33,171 nt of DNA from Phycisphaerales bacterium (GTDB lineage Bacteria > Planctomycetota > Phycisphaerae > Sedimentisphaerales > Anaerobacaceae): positions 125,010-158,180 of the forward strand of contig CP070806.1 in the NCBI GenBank assembly GCA_020343675.1. Direction: 5' to 3'. Below the pieces are notes generated by a model that saw nothing but the letters and a program-made list of their open reading frames with translations, was not told where the DNA came from and did no database searches. Numbering within the stretch: position 1 is the first letter of the stretch; each line of letters begins with the position of its first letter. Positions 16,201 to 24,282 of the stretch are shown one piece after another. Both the position numbers and the translations under genes were made by a program.

Positions 16201-17567
16201 CCACTTCACACCGGATTTACTTCGGGAGTAATGAAAGCTCTGTAAGGAACGCCACAACAGCTTCCGGCGAGTACAGAGGCATGACACCGCTTGGCTCGGA
16301 GCGCTACGAGCCAGGGATGCTTGATTATACAAGTGACTATTACTGGCGCGTCGATGAGGTCAGCAGCTCTTCACCCGGGAGCGTGTTAAAAGGCCCTGTT
16401 TGGAGCTTCACAACCGGCGACTTCATCGTTGTGGACAACTTTGAGTCCTACAACGATCTCGATGAAACTGATCCGGCAAGTAACAGGATTTACTTGAAGT
16501 GGATCGACGGTTTCGAAACGCCGACAAACGGAGCGTTCGTTGGCTATATGAATCCTCCTTTCGCGGAGCAGGATATCGTTCACGGTGGTATTCAGTCGAT
16601 GCCTGTGGCCTATGACAACCAGGGCACGGCGAAATATTCAGAAGCCGTATTGACATTGGATTCGCTTAGCGACTGGACGGAACAGGGCGTTGTGGAGTTG
16701 TCGCTGTGGTTTAGAGGTCATCCCGCATCTGTCGGCAGCTTCACGGAAGGTCCGGGTCAGACGTATAGAATTTCTGCATCGGGCGCGGATATTTGGAATT
16801 ACCATGACGAGTTCCACTACGCCTACAAACGGCTGTCTGGAATGGGCACGATCATCGCCAGAGTGGACGACGTTCAGAACACTAATGAATGGGCCAAAGC
16901 GGGTGTGATGATCCGCGAAACCTTGAAGGGGAATTCCAAATTTGCCGCAGTCTATATTACGCCTGGCAATGGGTGCCGATTCCAGGCCAGATTGTCCACG
17001 AATGACTACGCACAAAGCGACACATCAGTGTCCACTGCCGAGCAGAGAGCCATCACGGCACCCTATTGGGTCAAATTGGAGCGAGGCAGCGGTAACGTGT
17101 TCAGAGGTTATTATTCGACGAACGGTTCCTCGTGGCAGCCAATGTCGTGGAATCCTCAGAGCATTCCGATGAGCTCGGACGTCTATGTAGGTTTGGCGTT
17201 GACCAGTCATGACGCGAGTCTAACCTGCCAGGCAAGCTTCTCAGGCGTTCGGTTCACAGGTTCTGTCAGATCTCAGTGGGCGAACCAGGATATCGGCATA
17301 ATCAGTAACGATCCTGAGCGTATGTATGTAGCAATCAGTAATCGCAATCGGACTCCCGCCGTGGTGTACAATGATGATCCCAGTGCGGTCAGAACAGGTA
17401 CTTGGACCGAATGGACTATTCCTCTTGAGGACTTTGCAAACCGAGGTGTGAATCTCAGAGATGTCGAGACCATGGCCATTGGCTTTGGTAACAGAAGTAA
17501 TACGTCCGCTCCAGGTGGAGCAGGAACAGTCTATTTTGACGACATTCGACTATATCAGCCAAGATAA
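13278..17567 (+). CDS. Secreted multidomain protein: CARDB-like, C39-like cysteine peptidase, FN3-like, PA14, carbohydrate-binding-like module
   Basis: A 1429-residue exported protein. ATG 13278 has aggaga 6 nt upstream and opens a Sec signal peptide (to about residue 30); the upstream in-frame TTG at 13203 lacks these. Domains in order: an unrecognised N-terminal region (30-350); a CARDB-like beta domain (about 351-475); a papain-like C39-type peptidase domain (about 485-700) with likely nucleophile Cys514 (GICVATATAD) and His640 (SGHAMPVIGY); an FN3-like domain (about 705-795, TTYYWRIDA); PA14 (about 799-944, FYTMTDDGVKLWVDG); a second FN3-like domain (950-1050); and the FESYN/WIDG/IVHGG module (from about 1051). 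The last is interrupted by a DUF1349-like concanavalin-fold domain (about 1165-1325) before ending YFDDIRLY. It probably binds polysaccharide and cleaves or cross-links a protein outside the cell. Activity is inferred only from Cys and His placement. Confidence 0.86.
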   Translation: MRSIRFYVKIELIMILLSVSLGIEAASSSANLQDLATQDVQMIEVEVARFAAMSALPLFYEGGWQYFDHLVYYDLEGRPVTYAIIFKRQLQGATVTPESIVTPTLTTGKLETLEDGTMNMREAADVLTDQISEIKVMSVLSTEEKALLYRELAEQKSEIQRLIYGMDEFATVVTGAREDMPLIVKCYEGFPPAFVKKSDAEALAQDQDPSGNWHIKRLIYLDRFTEAVEVVRESGTSARILTNEEGVVVNMRTYGIEQRSTLRQRFDKARLHTGAGQQQADPDNVIQRNRRVWQLWRQQALDGLLQADSSDALSGETILTESEMLPVGSDQKIGTNSPVRDIAVRADRADLRPYQLEGWADTILVTDGPDQTTDTTVYAYHKVFLKCAYANFGYADTASFWVRIEDTISEQVVAEWKVDPVVAQGISVCGGWVKLLKGSSSTHGLKVTVDSRFDVSESDEDNNTYTRSIHVHDDIVRKNEIPGASNKPYSSVPVYVNNQAVYDIPGYPNDKGICVATATADILGYWDRTPYEGVTYSNLVANIIAPLRDTSPPNANVRDLVVTLGKYYYVDHYSTDQVKREAIRYVANELNGYGFDVQLYDTDAGETKNQLFQRIRTEIDAARPVLWGVDSLSQEARSGHAMPVIGYVDCSGTDFDSAFVHVNLTINGDDGRSDEYVYWYGGDLLDVDSDDIVTIIPGISESGPSKATNPTPVNGATNQLTTVNLSWSDGGGASSYDIYLGTDSSPDAGEFKRNQSGQTYNSGTLQYDTTYYWRIDAKNMQGTATGDVWRFTTTKPGGGVKGQYYLHYKATPPDPPSNAFTTHMLTRTDPQINFNWGNESPDPSIHYDYFSAKWTGEIRATFTEPYTFYTMTDDGVKLWVDGRLLVDNWTNHAPIENAGTIDLVAGRTYSLEMWWYEYGGGAVAELRWWSPHTPKQLVPQSALSTPIRASSPEPLSGAVDVQARPMLTWTPGEFATSHRIYFGSNESSVRNATTASGEYRGMTPLGSERYEPGMLDYTSDYYWRVDEVSSSSPGSVLKGPVWSFTTGDFIVVDNFESYNDLDETDPASNRIYLKWIDGFETPTNGAFVGYMNPPFAEQDIVHGGIQSMPVAYDNQGTAKYSEAVLTLDSLSDWTEQGVVELSLWFRGHPASVGSFTEGPGQTYRISASGADIWNYHDEFHYAYKRLSGMGTIIARVDDVQNTNEWAKAGVMIRETLKGNSKFAAVYITPGNGCRFQARLSTNDYAQSDTSVSTAEQRAITAPYWVKLERGSGNVFRGYYSTNGSSWQPMSWNPQSIPMSSDVYVGLALTSHDASLTCQASFSGVRFTGSVRSQWANQDIGIISNDPERMYVAISNRNRTPAVVYNDDPSAVRTGTWTEWTIPLEDFANRGVNLRDVETMAIGFGNRSNTSAPGGAGTVYFDDIRLYQPR

Positions 17568-17661
17568 ATTGGGATAAGAGATCTTCCTGCTTCAACGAGC
17601 TACAGAGTCATCACATAGCTGATGATGCAGCTTTATCCTGACAAAAAGAAAAAAGCAGACC

Positions 17662-17691
17662 TTGAATAGGTGGGCGGGTTATGGGTATAAT
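17662..17691 (+). promoter_or_regulatory. Predicted sigma-70-type promoter for rpmH (TTGAAT-N18-TATAAT)
   Basis: -35 TTGAAT at 17662-17667 and a perfect -10 TATAAT at 17686-17691 with an 18-bp spacer. Transcription would begin near 17698, which rules out the upstream in-frame ATGs at 17681 and 17690 and supports ATG 17729 for rpmH. Confidence 0.7.
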
Positions 17692-17728
17692 GTCCCGAAA
17701 TAAAGAGCTTTGTAAGGGATACGTTTGT

Positions 17729-17869
17729 ATGGAAAATCATCGCAAGAGCAAGGCCAAGAGAAACCGCAAGAGCGGGTTTCGGGCGCGGATGCAAACCAAA
17801 AGGGGACGAAGGATCATCAACAAGAAGCGGCGTAGAGGACGTACAACCAACGTTTCGGCTCACATGTAG
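17729..17869 (+). CDS. rpmH: 50S ribosomal protein bL34
   Basis: A 46-residue, strongly basic protein. The core RKSGFRARMQTKRGRRIINK (13-32), followed by KRRRGR, matches the bL34 signature (KRxxGFRxRMxTxxGRxVLxxRRxKGR). The N-terminal MENHRKSKAKRN replaces the usual MKRTFQPSN. ATG 17729 gives the usual length of 44-47 residues, has aaggga (17714-17719) 9 nt upstream and lies about 30 nt after the predicted transcription start. bL34 belongs to the large ribosomal subunit. In most bacteria it sits beside rnpA, yidD and yidC near the replication origin. Here the neighbours are a secreted peptidase and an SGNH hydrolase, and no rnpA follows. Confidence 0.88.
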   Translation: MENHRKSKAKRNRKSGFRARMQTKRGRRIINKKRRRGRTTNVSAHM

Positions 17870-17910
17870 CCGTCTCACCTGAGAACCTCAACAGCGGCGG
17901 GAGAAAAGCA

Positions 17911-18606
17911 ATGGCACGACTCAAAACCGGCTTGCTGATTCTGTTTTGCATGTGTCTGGTCCTGAAGGCTCAGGATGAGCCGAAGGCGAAGAACCGGCCC
18001 GAACGCTGGGAAGAGACCATCCGGGCCTTCGAGGACGGGGACCGCAAGAACTCGTTCCCGTCCGATGCCGTCCTGTTTGTGGGCAGTTCCAGCATCCGGC
18101 TGTGGCCGACCCGCGAGTGTTTCGAGCAGTTCCCCGTGATTAACCGGGGTTTCGGCGGCTCGCAAATCTCAGACGTCAATTACTACGCCAAGAGGATTGT
18201 GCTGCGCTATGAGCCGAAGGTGATTGCTTTTTACGCGGGTGACAACGACGTCGCCGCGGGCAAGGGCGCCCAGCAGGTTCTCGATGATTACAAGGCGTTC
18301 ACGAAGCTGGTCCACGCCAAGCTGCCGCGGACCCGGATTATTTTTATCTGCATCAAGCCCAGCCGGAGCCGATGGTCGCTGTGGCCCGTGATGAGCGAGG
18401 CAAACCGGATGATCGAGGCGTTCTCGGAAAAGGACGGCCGGCTGTTCTATTTCGATGCAGCCACGCCGCTGATGGGCGACGACGGCTTGCCCAACCTCGA
18501 TTTCTTCCTGAGCGACAGATTACATCTGAACAGCAAGGGCTATGAGGTCTGGACTGGATCGCTGCGCCCGATCATCAAGGAAGCACTCAAACCGGACGAG
18601 AATTGA
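17911..18606 (+). CDS. Secreted SGNH/GDSL-type hydrolase
   Basis: A 231-residue esterase-like protein of the SGNH superfamily with an N-terminal Sec signal (MARLKTGLLILFCMCLVLKA). The family blocks are present. Block I is FVGSSSIRLW with the nucleophilic serine, close to the GSS(S/T) form of planctomycete members rather than GDSL. Block II is INRGFGGSQI, block III is AGDNDVAAG with the oxyanion Asn, and block V is DRLHLNSKGY with the Asp-x-x-His pair. Probable action is deacetylation or ester hydrolysis on carbohydrate outside the cytoplasm; the substrate is unknown. ATG 17911 follows gcgggag at about 9 nt. It begins 41 bp after rpmH and may be read from the same promoter. Confidence 0.9.
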   Translation: MARLKTGLLILFCMCLVLKAQDEPKAKNRPERWEETIRAFEDGDRKNSFPSDAVLFVGSSSIRLWPTRECFEQFPVINRGFGGSQISDVNYYAKRIVLRYEPKVIAFYAGDNDVAAGKGAQQVLDDYKAFTKLVHAKLPRTRIIFICIKPSRSRWSLWPVMSEANRMIEAFSEKDGRLFYFDAATPLMGDDGLPNLDFFLSDRLHLNSKGYEVWTGSLRPIIKEALKPDEN

Positions 18607-18631
18607 TGATTCGGTCCGGCGCCGAATTCGC

Positions 18632-18660
18632 TTGACATCGCCGGTTGGGGGCCGTAGGAT
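18632..18660 (+). promoter_or_regulatory. Predicted sigma-70-type promoter (TTGACA-N17-TAGGAT)
   Basis: Perfect -35 TTGACA at 18632-18637, 17-bp spacer, -10 TAGGAT at 18655-18660 (4 of 6 consensus bases), in the short gap before the FlgI-like gene. Confidence 0.6.
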
Positions 18661-18710
18661 TCAGGGTGCGTTTTTCACCGTAATTTTCGTCTTTTTGAGG
18701 TGCCTTGTCC

Positions 18711-20339
18711 ATGAACACTATGAGCATAAGAAGCGTTCTTGTCGCGGCAGCCTTGCTAATGCTTTGTTCTGCGGGAGGTTGCGCCGAGCGGCAAACGACT
18801 CGCGGCGATGCGCTGAACCTCGCCACCGCGGATTTGGGTCCGACCATCGGCTCGCTGGCCACCGTGCTGGGGTCCAAGCCGATAGCGGTCGAGGGGTATG
18901 GTGTGGTCGGCGGGCTCAAAGGGACCGGCTCGGCGGAATGCCCGCCGGCGATTCGGACCTATCTGGCACGCGAGATACTCCGGCAATTGCCCAGCCGGGG
19001 TGCGCTGGACGTCGAGCAATTCATCAACAGCTCCGACACGGCGGTCGTGCACGTTGAGGGAGTTATTCCCGAAGCGCCTTTCAAGAACGAGTACTTCGAC
19101 GTGAAGGTCACGGCCTTGCCGAGTACGCAGACCACCTCCCTGGAGGGCGGCGGATTGTTCCCGACCGAGCTGAAGCTGCCGGGAAACTTCGGCGTCCAGA
19201 CGCGGATCCTGGCCGACGCGGAAGGCCCCTTCTTCATCGACAAAATCAGTGACACCCGGGCGGACACCAGGACCGGATATATCCTGGCCGGCGGCAAGGT
19301 CCTCGATGAGCACAGGATTATCGTGCTGCTCGACCAAGGCGATTTCAGGCTCACCAATACCGTTCGCAACCTGATCAACGGGCGTTTTGGTGATACCACG
19401 GCCCGCGCCGTGCAGCCCGGCCGGATCGAAGTGCTGGTGCCGGCGCAGTACAGGCAGCGCCGGCAGAGGTTCATTGCCATGGTCAAGGCGATGTTCTTGA
19501 CGCAGGAGGCGGGAACGACCGCCGAGAGAATCACGACGCTGGTCAGGATACTCGCGGGCTCGGAGTACAACTATGACAGTGAGGTGGCGCTTGAGGCCAT
19601 CGGCAACCAAAGCGTCGGCGGGCTGCGGACGTTGCTGGATTCACCGGACGAGCCGGTCCGGCTGTCGGCGGCCCGGTGCATGTTGAACCTGGGCAGTGAC
19701 GCGGGGCTGGCTGTTCTTCGGCAAATCGCGATGGATAAAGGTTCGCCCCACCGGCTCGAGGCGCTGGAGTCCGTCGGCGCCGCGGCGCGCCGAAATGACG
19801 CCGCGGCCCTGGCCCGGAGATTGTTGCAGGACGGCGACTTTCGGATCCGGCTGGCGGCTTACGAGCACTTGCGACGGCTGGACGATGTCACCATTTCGCA
19901 GGATTTCATCGCGCGCAATTTTTACCTGGAGCGAATCGCCCGGACTGATCACAAGGCGATCTTCGTGTCGCGCAGCGGCCAGCCGCGCATCGTGCTCTTC
20001 GGCGCCCCGATCGATTGTCGCGATAATATCTTCATACAGTCGCCGGAGGGGGATATCACGGTCAACGCCTCCACGGGCCAGAACTACGTGACGCTCCTGC
20101 GCAAGCACCCGAAGCGGCCCGGCGTGGTCGCGCAGGCCAGGAGCTCCTTCAAACTCGACGATCTCATCAAAGCGCTCTGTGAAGAACCCCCGAAAGAAGG
20201 GGACAGTGCCGGCGGCGGTTTGGGTGTCTCGTATGCCGATGTCATCGTGCTTTTGAAGCAGATGTCCGACAAGGGCGCTGTCGATGCGGAGTTTCGGGCC
20301 GGACCCCCGCCAAAAATCGACCTAAATATCAAGAAATGA
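18711..20339 (+). CDS. FlgI (flagellar P-ring)-like lipoprotein with HEAT-repeat domain
   Basis: A 542-residue protein. ATG 18711 lies 10 nt after gagg. The N-terminus is a signal peptide with a lipobox-like SAGGC (Cys24). Residues about 45-265 resemble FlgI, the P-ring protein of the flagellar basal body: GSLATVLGSKPIAVEGYGVVGGLKGTG (48-74), YFDVKVTALPSTQTTSLEGG (128-147), and an NLINGRFGDTTARAVQPGRIEVLVP region (220-244). Residues about 280-395 form HEAT-like helical repeats (EVALEAIG, PVRLSAARCMLNL, RIRLAAYEHL). The rest (400-542) is unassigned. FlgI is normally about 350-370 residues and is periplasmic, not lipidated. No other flagellar gene lies near. A structural role in an envelope ring other than a flagellum is inference. 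It has its own predicted promoter, and smc follows after 96 bp. Confidence 0.82.
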   Translation: MNTMSIRSVLVAAALLMLCSAGGCAERQTTRGDALNLATADLGPTIGSLATVLGSKPIAVEGYGVVGGLKGTGSAECPPAIRTYLAREILRQLPSRGALDVEQFINSSDTAVVHVEGVIPEAPFKNEYFDVKVTALPSTQTTSLEGGGLFPTELKLPGNFGVQTRILADAEGPFFIDKISDTRADTRTGYILAGGKVLDEHRIIVLLDQGDFRLTNTVRNLINGRFGDTTARAVQPGRIEVLVPAQYRQRRQRFIAMVKAMFLTQEAGTTAERITTLVRILAGSEYNYDSEVALEAIGNQSVGGLRTLLDSPDEPVRLSAARCMLNLGSDAGLAVLRQIAMDKGSPHRLEALESVGAAARRNDAAALARRLLQDGDFRIRLAAYEHLRRLDDVTISQDFIARNFYLERIARTDHKAIFVSRSGQPRIVLFGAPIDCRDNIFIQSPEGDITVNASTGQNYVTLLRKHPKRPGVVAQARSSFKLDDLIKALCEEPPKEGDSAGGGLGVSYADVIVLLKQMSDKGAVDAEFRAGPPPKIDLNIKK

Positions 20340-20435
20340 CAAACCTTCGGCCGATAACAGTAGTGCGTATTCCGCGCAAAGTTGTTGTGTGGACATCTTT
20401 GCAAAAGTTACCGGACGTTAGCAACAGGATAATGG

Positions 20436-23400
20436 ATGAGACTTGAAAAGGTTGTACTCAACGGGTTCAAAAGCTTCGCCGACAAGACGGAATTTGTTTT
20501 TGATTCACCTGTCACCGCCATCGTCGGGCCCAACGGTTGCGGCAAGAGCAACGTAGTCGATGCCGTCAAGTGGGTCCTCGGAGAACAAAGTGTCAAGAGC
20601 CTGCGAAGCGGGCATATGGCGGACGTGATATTCGGGGGCAGCAGCAGCCGGAAACCTCTGGGGGCGGCGCAAGTGACCCTGGTCCTGTCCAATCCGGACC
20701 GGGGTGGTTCGCGGCCTCTGCCGGTCGAAGCCGAGCAGGTCGAGGTCTCGCGCAAGATTTACAAGAGCGGCGAAAGTGAGTATCGCATCAACGCCAAAAT
20801 CTGCCGGCTCAAGGACATCCGCGAATTGTTCATGGACACCGGTATCGGCACGAGGGCTTATTCGATTCTCGAACAGGGGCAGATCGAGCACCTGGTCAGC
20901 GCATCGAAAACGGACCGGCGGTTTATCTTCGAGGAAGCGGCCGGCATCAGCAAGTATAAGGCGCACAAGAAAGAGGCGCTTCGCAAGCTCGAACGGACGG
21001 AACAAAACCTGCTCAGGCTCGCGGATATTCTCGGCGAAGTCGCCAAACGGCTGCGCAGCGTCAAGCTCCAGGCCGGCAAGGCGCGAAACTACCTTGAATA
21101 TACCGGCAGGCTCAAAGAGCTTCAGGTCAATTATTCCCTCGTCGAGTACGCGAAGAACCGAACGCAGCTCACGGAGAAGCAGGAGGGACTTGCCCGGGTC
21201 AGCGAGCAGTTCGAGACTCTGGAGGCACAAGTTACGAAAGAGGACACGCTGCTCAGCAGGCTGGGCGAGGAAATCATTGAAACCGAGCACAAGCTCACCG
21301 GCACCGGCAACGGCCTCGTGTCCGTCCAGAGCAAGATCGAGCAGCAGATTCAGCGCATCGACTTTCTGCGAACGAGAGTCTCGGAGCTTGGCGAGCGAAG
21401 GGAATCCGCGGCCGAGAAAATAGAGACGCTGCGCGAGCAGATGAACGATTTCAAGGAAAACGCCGCCCGCTCGAGCAGCGAGTCCGAACACTGCGAGAGG
21501 ATGCTCGAAGAGAAGGCCAGGGACGTGGAGCAGACTCAGGCCGCGATCCAGAAAATCAACGCCGAGTGTACGTCGCTGGAGGCGCAGCTCGAAGACGAGA
21601 AGTCGGGAATCATCGACATCGTCCGAAGGACGGCACAGCTTCATAACGAGGTGCAGAGCATTTCGGTGTATCGAAACAGTCTGTCGAGCCAGAAAGACCG
21701 TCTGGCCGGCCGGGCCCAGACGGCCCGCGCGGAGCTGGAGGAGCTTTTGACGGAAAAGGCCCGGCACAACGCCCGGCTCAGTGACATTGAGAAGGTGCTG
21801 GCTGAGCTGAAGGAGAGCCTCGAATCCAAGCGCAAGAGCGCCGAACAGATCGAACACGAGGTCGCGGCCGACGGCAAGCGCCTGGCGCAGAGCAAGGAGG
21901 CGCGCAGCGCGTTGAACAGCGAACTGACGGTATTGACGGACATGGAAAAGCGGCGAGAGGGGCTCAAGGCCGGCGTCAAAAGCATCTTGCAGCATCGCTC
22001 GGCCCAGAGCGATCAATTCGATTACATCGAGGGCGTGCTCGCCGACGTCATTGAGGCCGACGTCGAATATGCCCATGCCGTCGAGGCCGTTCTCGAAGGC
22101 CAGACCGATGCGCTGATCGTCAACAGCACGGACCGCATGCTGGCCGACCAGGAGACCATCCGGCAGCTTGACGGCCGGGTGAATTTCATCTGTCTGGACC
22201 GAATCGAGCCGCTTGTGGACAACGTGGATTTGTCGCAATTCTCGGGCGTCAAGGGCCGGCTCGCCGAGTTCGTAAGATTCGACGCCCGGTACGCGCCGCT
22301 GGCGTGGAAGCTGCTCGGCAAAACACTGGTCGTGGACTCGCTGAACAAAGCGATCGATCTGGCCGGCAGGGCGATGGATGGCTGCAAGCTGGTGACGTTG
22401 AAGGGCGAGTTCGTCGGTTCCGACGGGACGGTCAAGCTCGGGCCTCTCGGCAGGGCGACCGGCCTGATATCACGCAAGAGCCGACTGCGCCAATTGCAGG
22501 AGACCATCGACGAAATCGCCTCGCAGATCGAAGCGATTGAAGAGCAAATCGCCAAAAGCAGTCAGACGAAGGTGCACCTGGACAAATTGCGCAAAGACTT
22601 GCGGACGGCCGTCTATGAAGCCAATACTGAAAGGATGCAGGTCGGCTCGAAGCTCAGCGTTATCGAGCAGAACATCACGCGGCTCAAGGAAGAAGAACCG
22701 CTGATTGCCGGTGAGATCGACCTTCTGGCCGAGCAGATCGCGCAGTCGGTGCAGAAGGAATACGACTCGAAGCAGAAACTTCAGGAGCTCGAAGCGGTCA
22801 ACAGTGAGCGGACCGAACACATCGAAGAACTTGAAGCCGAGCACGCCGGCAAGAGAGAGCGGCAGCAGGCCCTGGCTGGCAAGCTGACCGACTCGAAGAT
22901 TGCGCTGGGGCAAATGACCGAGCAGAGCAAGGCGCTGAAGCAGATGCTCGCGAGCCTGCAAAGCCAGATGGAGCAAAACCGGACGGCTACCCACACCGCC
23001 CAGCAGGAAATACGAAGCGGCGACGAGCAGTTGGCCCAGGCCCAGAGGGACATCCTCAACTCCGAGGCCGGCGTTTCGGAGCTGTTTGTCGAGAAAGAGA
23101 AAAAGCAGCAGGAAAGCCGGCTACTGCAAAGCCGGATCGAAGAGCTCACCGGACAGAAAAGGCAAACGGAAGAGCTTATCCGACACAAACGCGCCGAGAA
23201 AGGCCAGACCGAGCAGAGAATCAACGAGCTTAAGATCGCGCTGAGCCAGTTGGAGGTCAGGCAGCAGGACCTGGTTGAGCGGGTCCGGGATGAGCTGCAG
23301 ATCGAACTGGCCGAGGCCTACGAGGACTACACGCATCAGGAGGTCGATTGGGAGGCAATTAAGGCCGAGATCGCCGAGCTTCGCGGAAAGATCGAACGGC

Positions 23401-24029
23401 TCGGCAACGTGAACGTCGATGCCATCGACGAGCAGGAGGCCCTCGAAAAACGGCACGGATTCCTGAGCGACCAGGTCCAGGACCTCAACAGCGGCCGGGC
23501 GCAATTGCAGCAGCTCATCAACCGCCTCAACAACAAGAGCCGCGAAAAATTCCAGGAGACCTTCGAGGAAATCAGGCGGCACTTTCAGGAAATCTTCCGC
23601 AAGCTGTTCGGTGGAGGCCGGGCCGATATCATGCTCGAAGACGCCGAAGACATTCTCGAAGCAGGCATCGAGGTCATCGCCAAACCGCCCGGCAAAGAAA
23701 CGCGAAGCATCTCGCTGTTGTCCGGCGGCGAAAAATCCATGACGGCACTGGCCCTGCTTTTCTCGGTCTTCAAGGCCAAGCCATCACCGTTCTGCTTCCT
23801 CGACGAGGTCGATGCCGCCCTCGACGAAGCCAACAACGAGCGGTTCAACATGCTGGTCAAGGAGTTCCAGAAGGATTCGCAGTTCATCGTGATCACGCAC
23901 GCCAAGCGGACGATGAGCATCGCCGACGTGTTGTTCGGCATCACGATGCAGATCCGCGGCGTGAGCAAGAAGATCAGCGTCCGGTTCGGCGAATACGAGC
24001 CCGAATCCGAACCCGCCGCCGTGGCGTAA
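20436..24029 (+). CDS. smc: Chromosome partition protein SMC
   Basis: Full-length bacterial SMC, 1197 residues, the core ATPase of condensin that loops and segregates the chromosome. The N-terminal head has FKSFADKTEF and Walker A GPNGCGKSN (31-39), then a long coiled coil (about 160-510). The hinge domain spans about 527-680 (FDYIEGVLADVIEADVEYA ... LGPLGRATGLISRK). A second coiled coil follows to about 1010, then the C-terminal head with the ABC signature LLSGGEKSM (about 1092) and Walker B FCFLDEVDAALDEANN (about 1118). ATG 20436 has agga 6 nt upstream; an overlapping ATG at 20432 stops at once. The length is typical. scpA and scpB are not nearby. Long antisense open frames inside it are composition shadows. 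Confidence 0.97.
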   Translation: MRLEKVVLNGFKSFADKTEFVFDSPVTAIVGPNGCGKSNVVDAVKWVLGEQSVKSLRSGHMADVIFGGSSSRKPLGAAQVTLVLSNPDRGGSRPLPVEAEQVEVSRKIYKSGESEYRINAKICRLKDIRELFMDTGIGTRAYSILEQGQIEHLVSASKTDRRFIFEEAAGISKYKAHKKEALRKLERTEQNLLRLADILGEVAKRLRSVKLQAGKARNYLEYTGRLKELQVNYSLVEYAKNRTQLTEKQEGLARVSEQFETLEAQVTKEDTLLSRLGEEIIETEHKLTGTGNGLVSVQSKIEQQIQRIDFLRTRVSELGERRESAAEKIETLREQMNDFKENAARSSSESEHCERMLEEKARDVEQTQAAIQKINAECTSLEAQLEDEKSGIIDIVRRTAQLHNEVQSISVYRNSLSSQKDRLAGRAQTARAELEELLTEKARHNARLSDIEKVLAELKESLESKRKSAEQIEHEVAADGKRLAQSKEARSALNSELTVLTDMEKRREGLKAGVKSILQHRSAQSDQFDYIEGVLADVIEADVEYAHAVEAVLEGQTDALIVNSTDRMLADQETIRQLDGRVNFICLDRIEPLVDNVDLSQFSGVKGRLAEFVRFDARYAPLAWKLLGKTLVVDSLNKAIDLAGRAMDGCKLVTLKGEFVGSDGTVKLGPLGRATGLISRKSRLRQLQETIDEIASQIEAIEEQIAKSSQTKVHLDKLRKDLRTAVYEANTERMQVGSKLSVIEQNITRLKEEEPLIAGEIDLLAEQIAQSVQKEYDSKQKLQELEAVNSERTEHIEELEAEHAGKRERQQALAGKLTDSKIALGQMTEQSKALKQMLASLQSQMEQNRTATHTAQQEIRSGDEQLAQAQRDILNSEAGVSELFVEKEKKQQESRLLQSRIEELTGQKRQTEELIRHKRAEKGQTEQRINELKIALSQLEVRQQDLVERVRDELQIELAEAYEDYTHQEVDWEAIKAEIAELRGKIERLGNVNVDAIDEQEALEKRHGFLSDQVQDLNSGRAQLQQLINRLNNKSREKFQETFEEIRRHFQEIFRKLFGGGRADIMLEDAEDILEAGIEVIAKPPGKETRSISLLSGGEKSMTALALLFSVFKAKPSPFCFLDEVDAALDEANNERFNMLVKEFQKDSQFIVITHAKRTMSIADVLFGITMQIRGVSKKISVRFGEYEPESEPAAVA

Positions 24030-24282
24030 GATCTCGCCTCGTTCTGCCTTCTTTGCGTGATACGGTCGATGTGCAATGGGATGTTATGATTCGAAAAACC
24101 GCACGCAAACATTCTTTTTGGGTAGTTCTTCTCAGACGAATCAAAACTCTCAGTACTGGCCCCGAACCGATGTCCACCTATGGCGCACTTAGCCTGCACC
24201 AAGCCAACACCGTTATGCTGGCTCCCTGAACAGTCACGTCCGTTGTCGGCCCCATTTGTCAGGGTTGGGCTGCGCCGCAACG
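24030..24282. other. Intergenic gap between convergent smc and LamG-type genes
   Basis: 253 bp where two genes converge. No recognisable hairpin terminator or gene is seen. Confidence 0.4.

Noticed and set aside
17608..17625. Hairpin tcatca/tgatga after the multidomain peptidase gene as a terminator
   Set aside because: Only 6 bp, AT-rich and with no T-tract.
20505..22238. 577-codon minus-strand open frame inside smc
   Set aside because: Composition shadow of a coiled-coil gene, with Leu-rich nonsense and no family.
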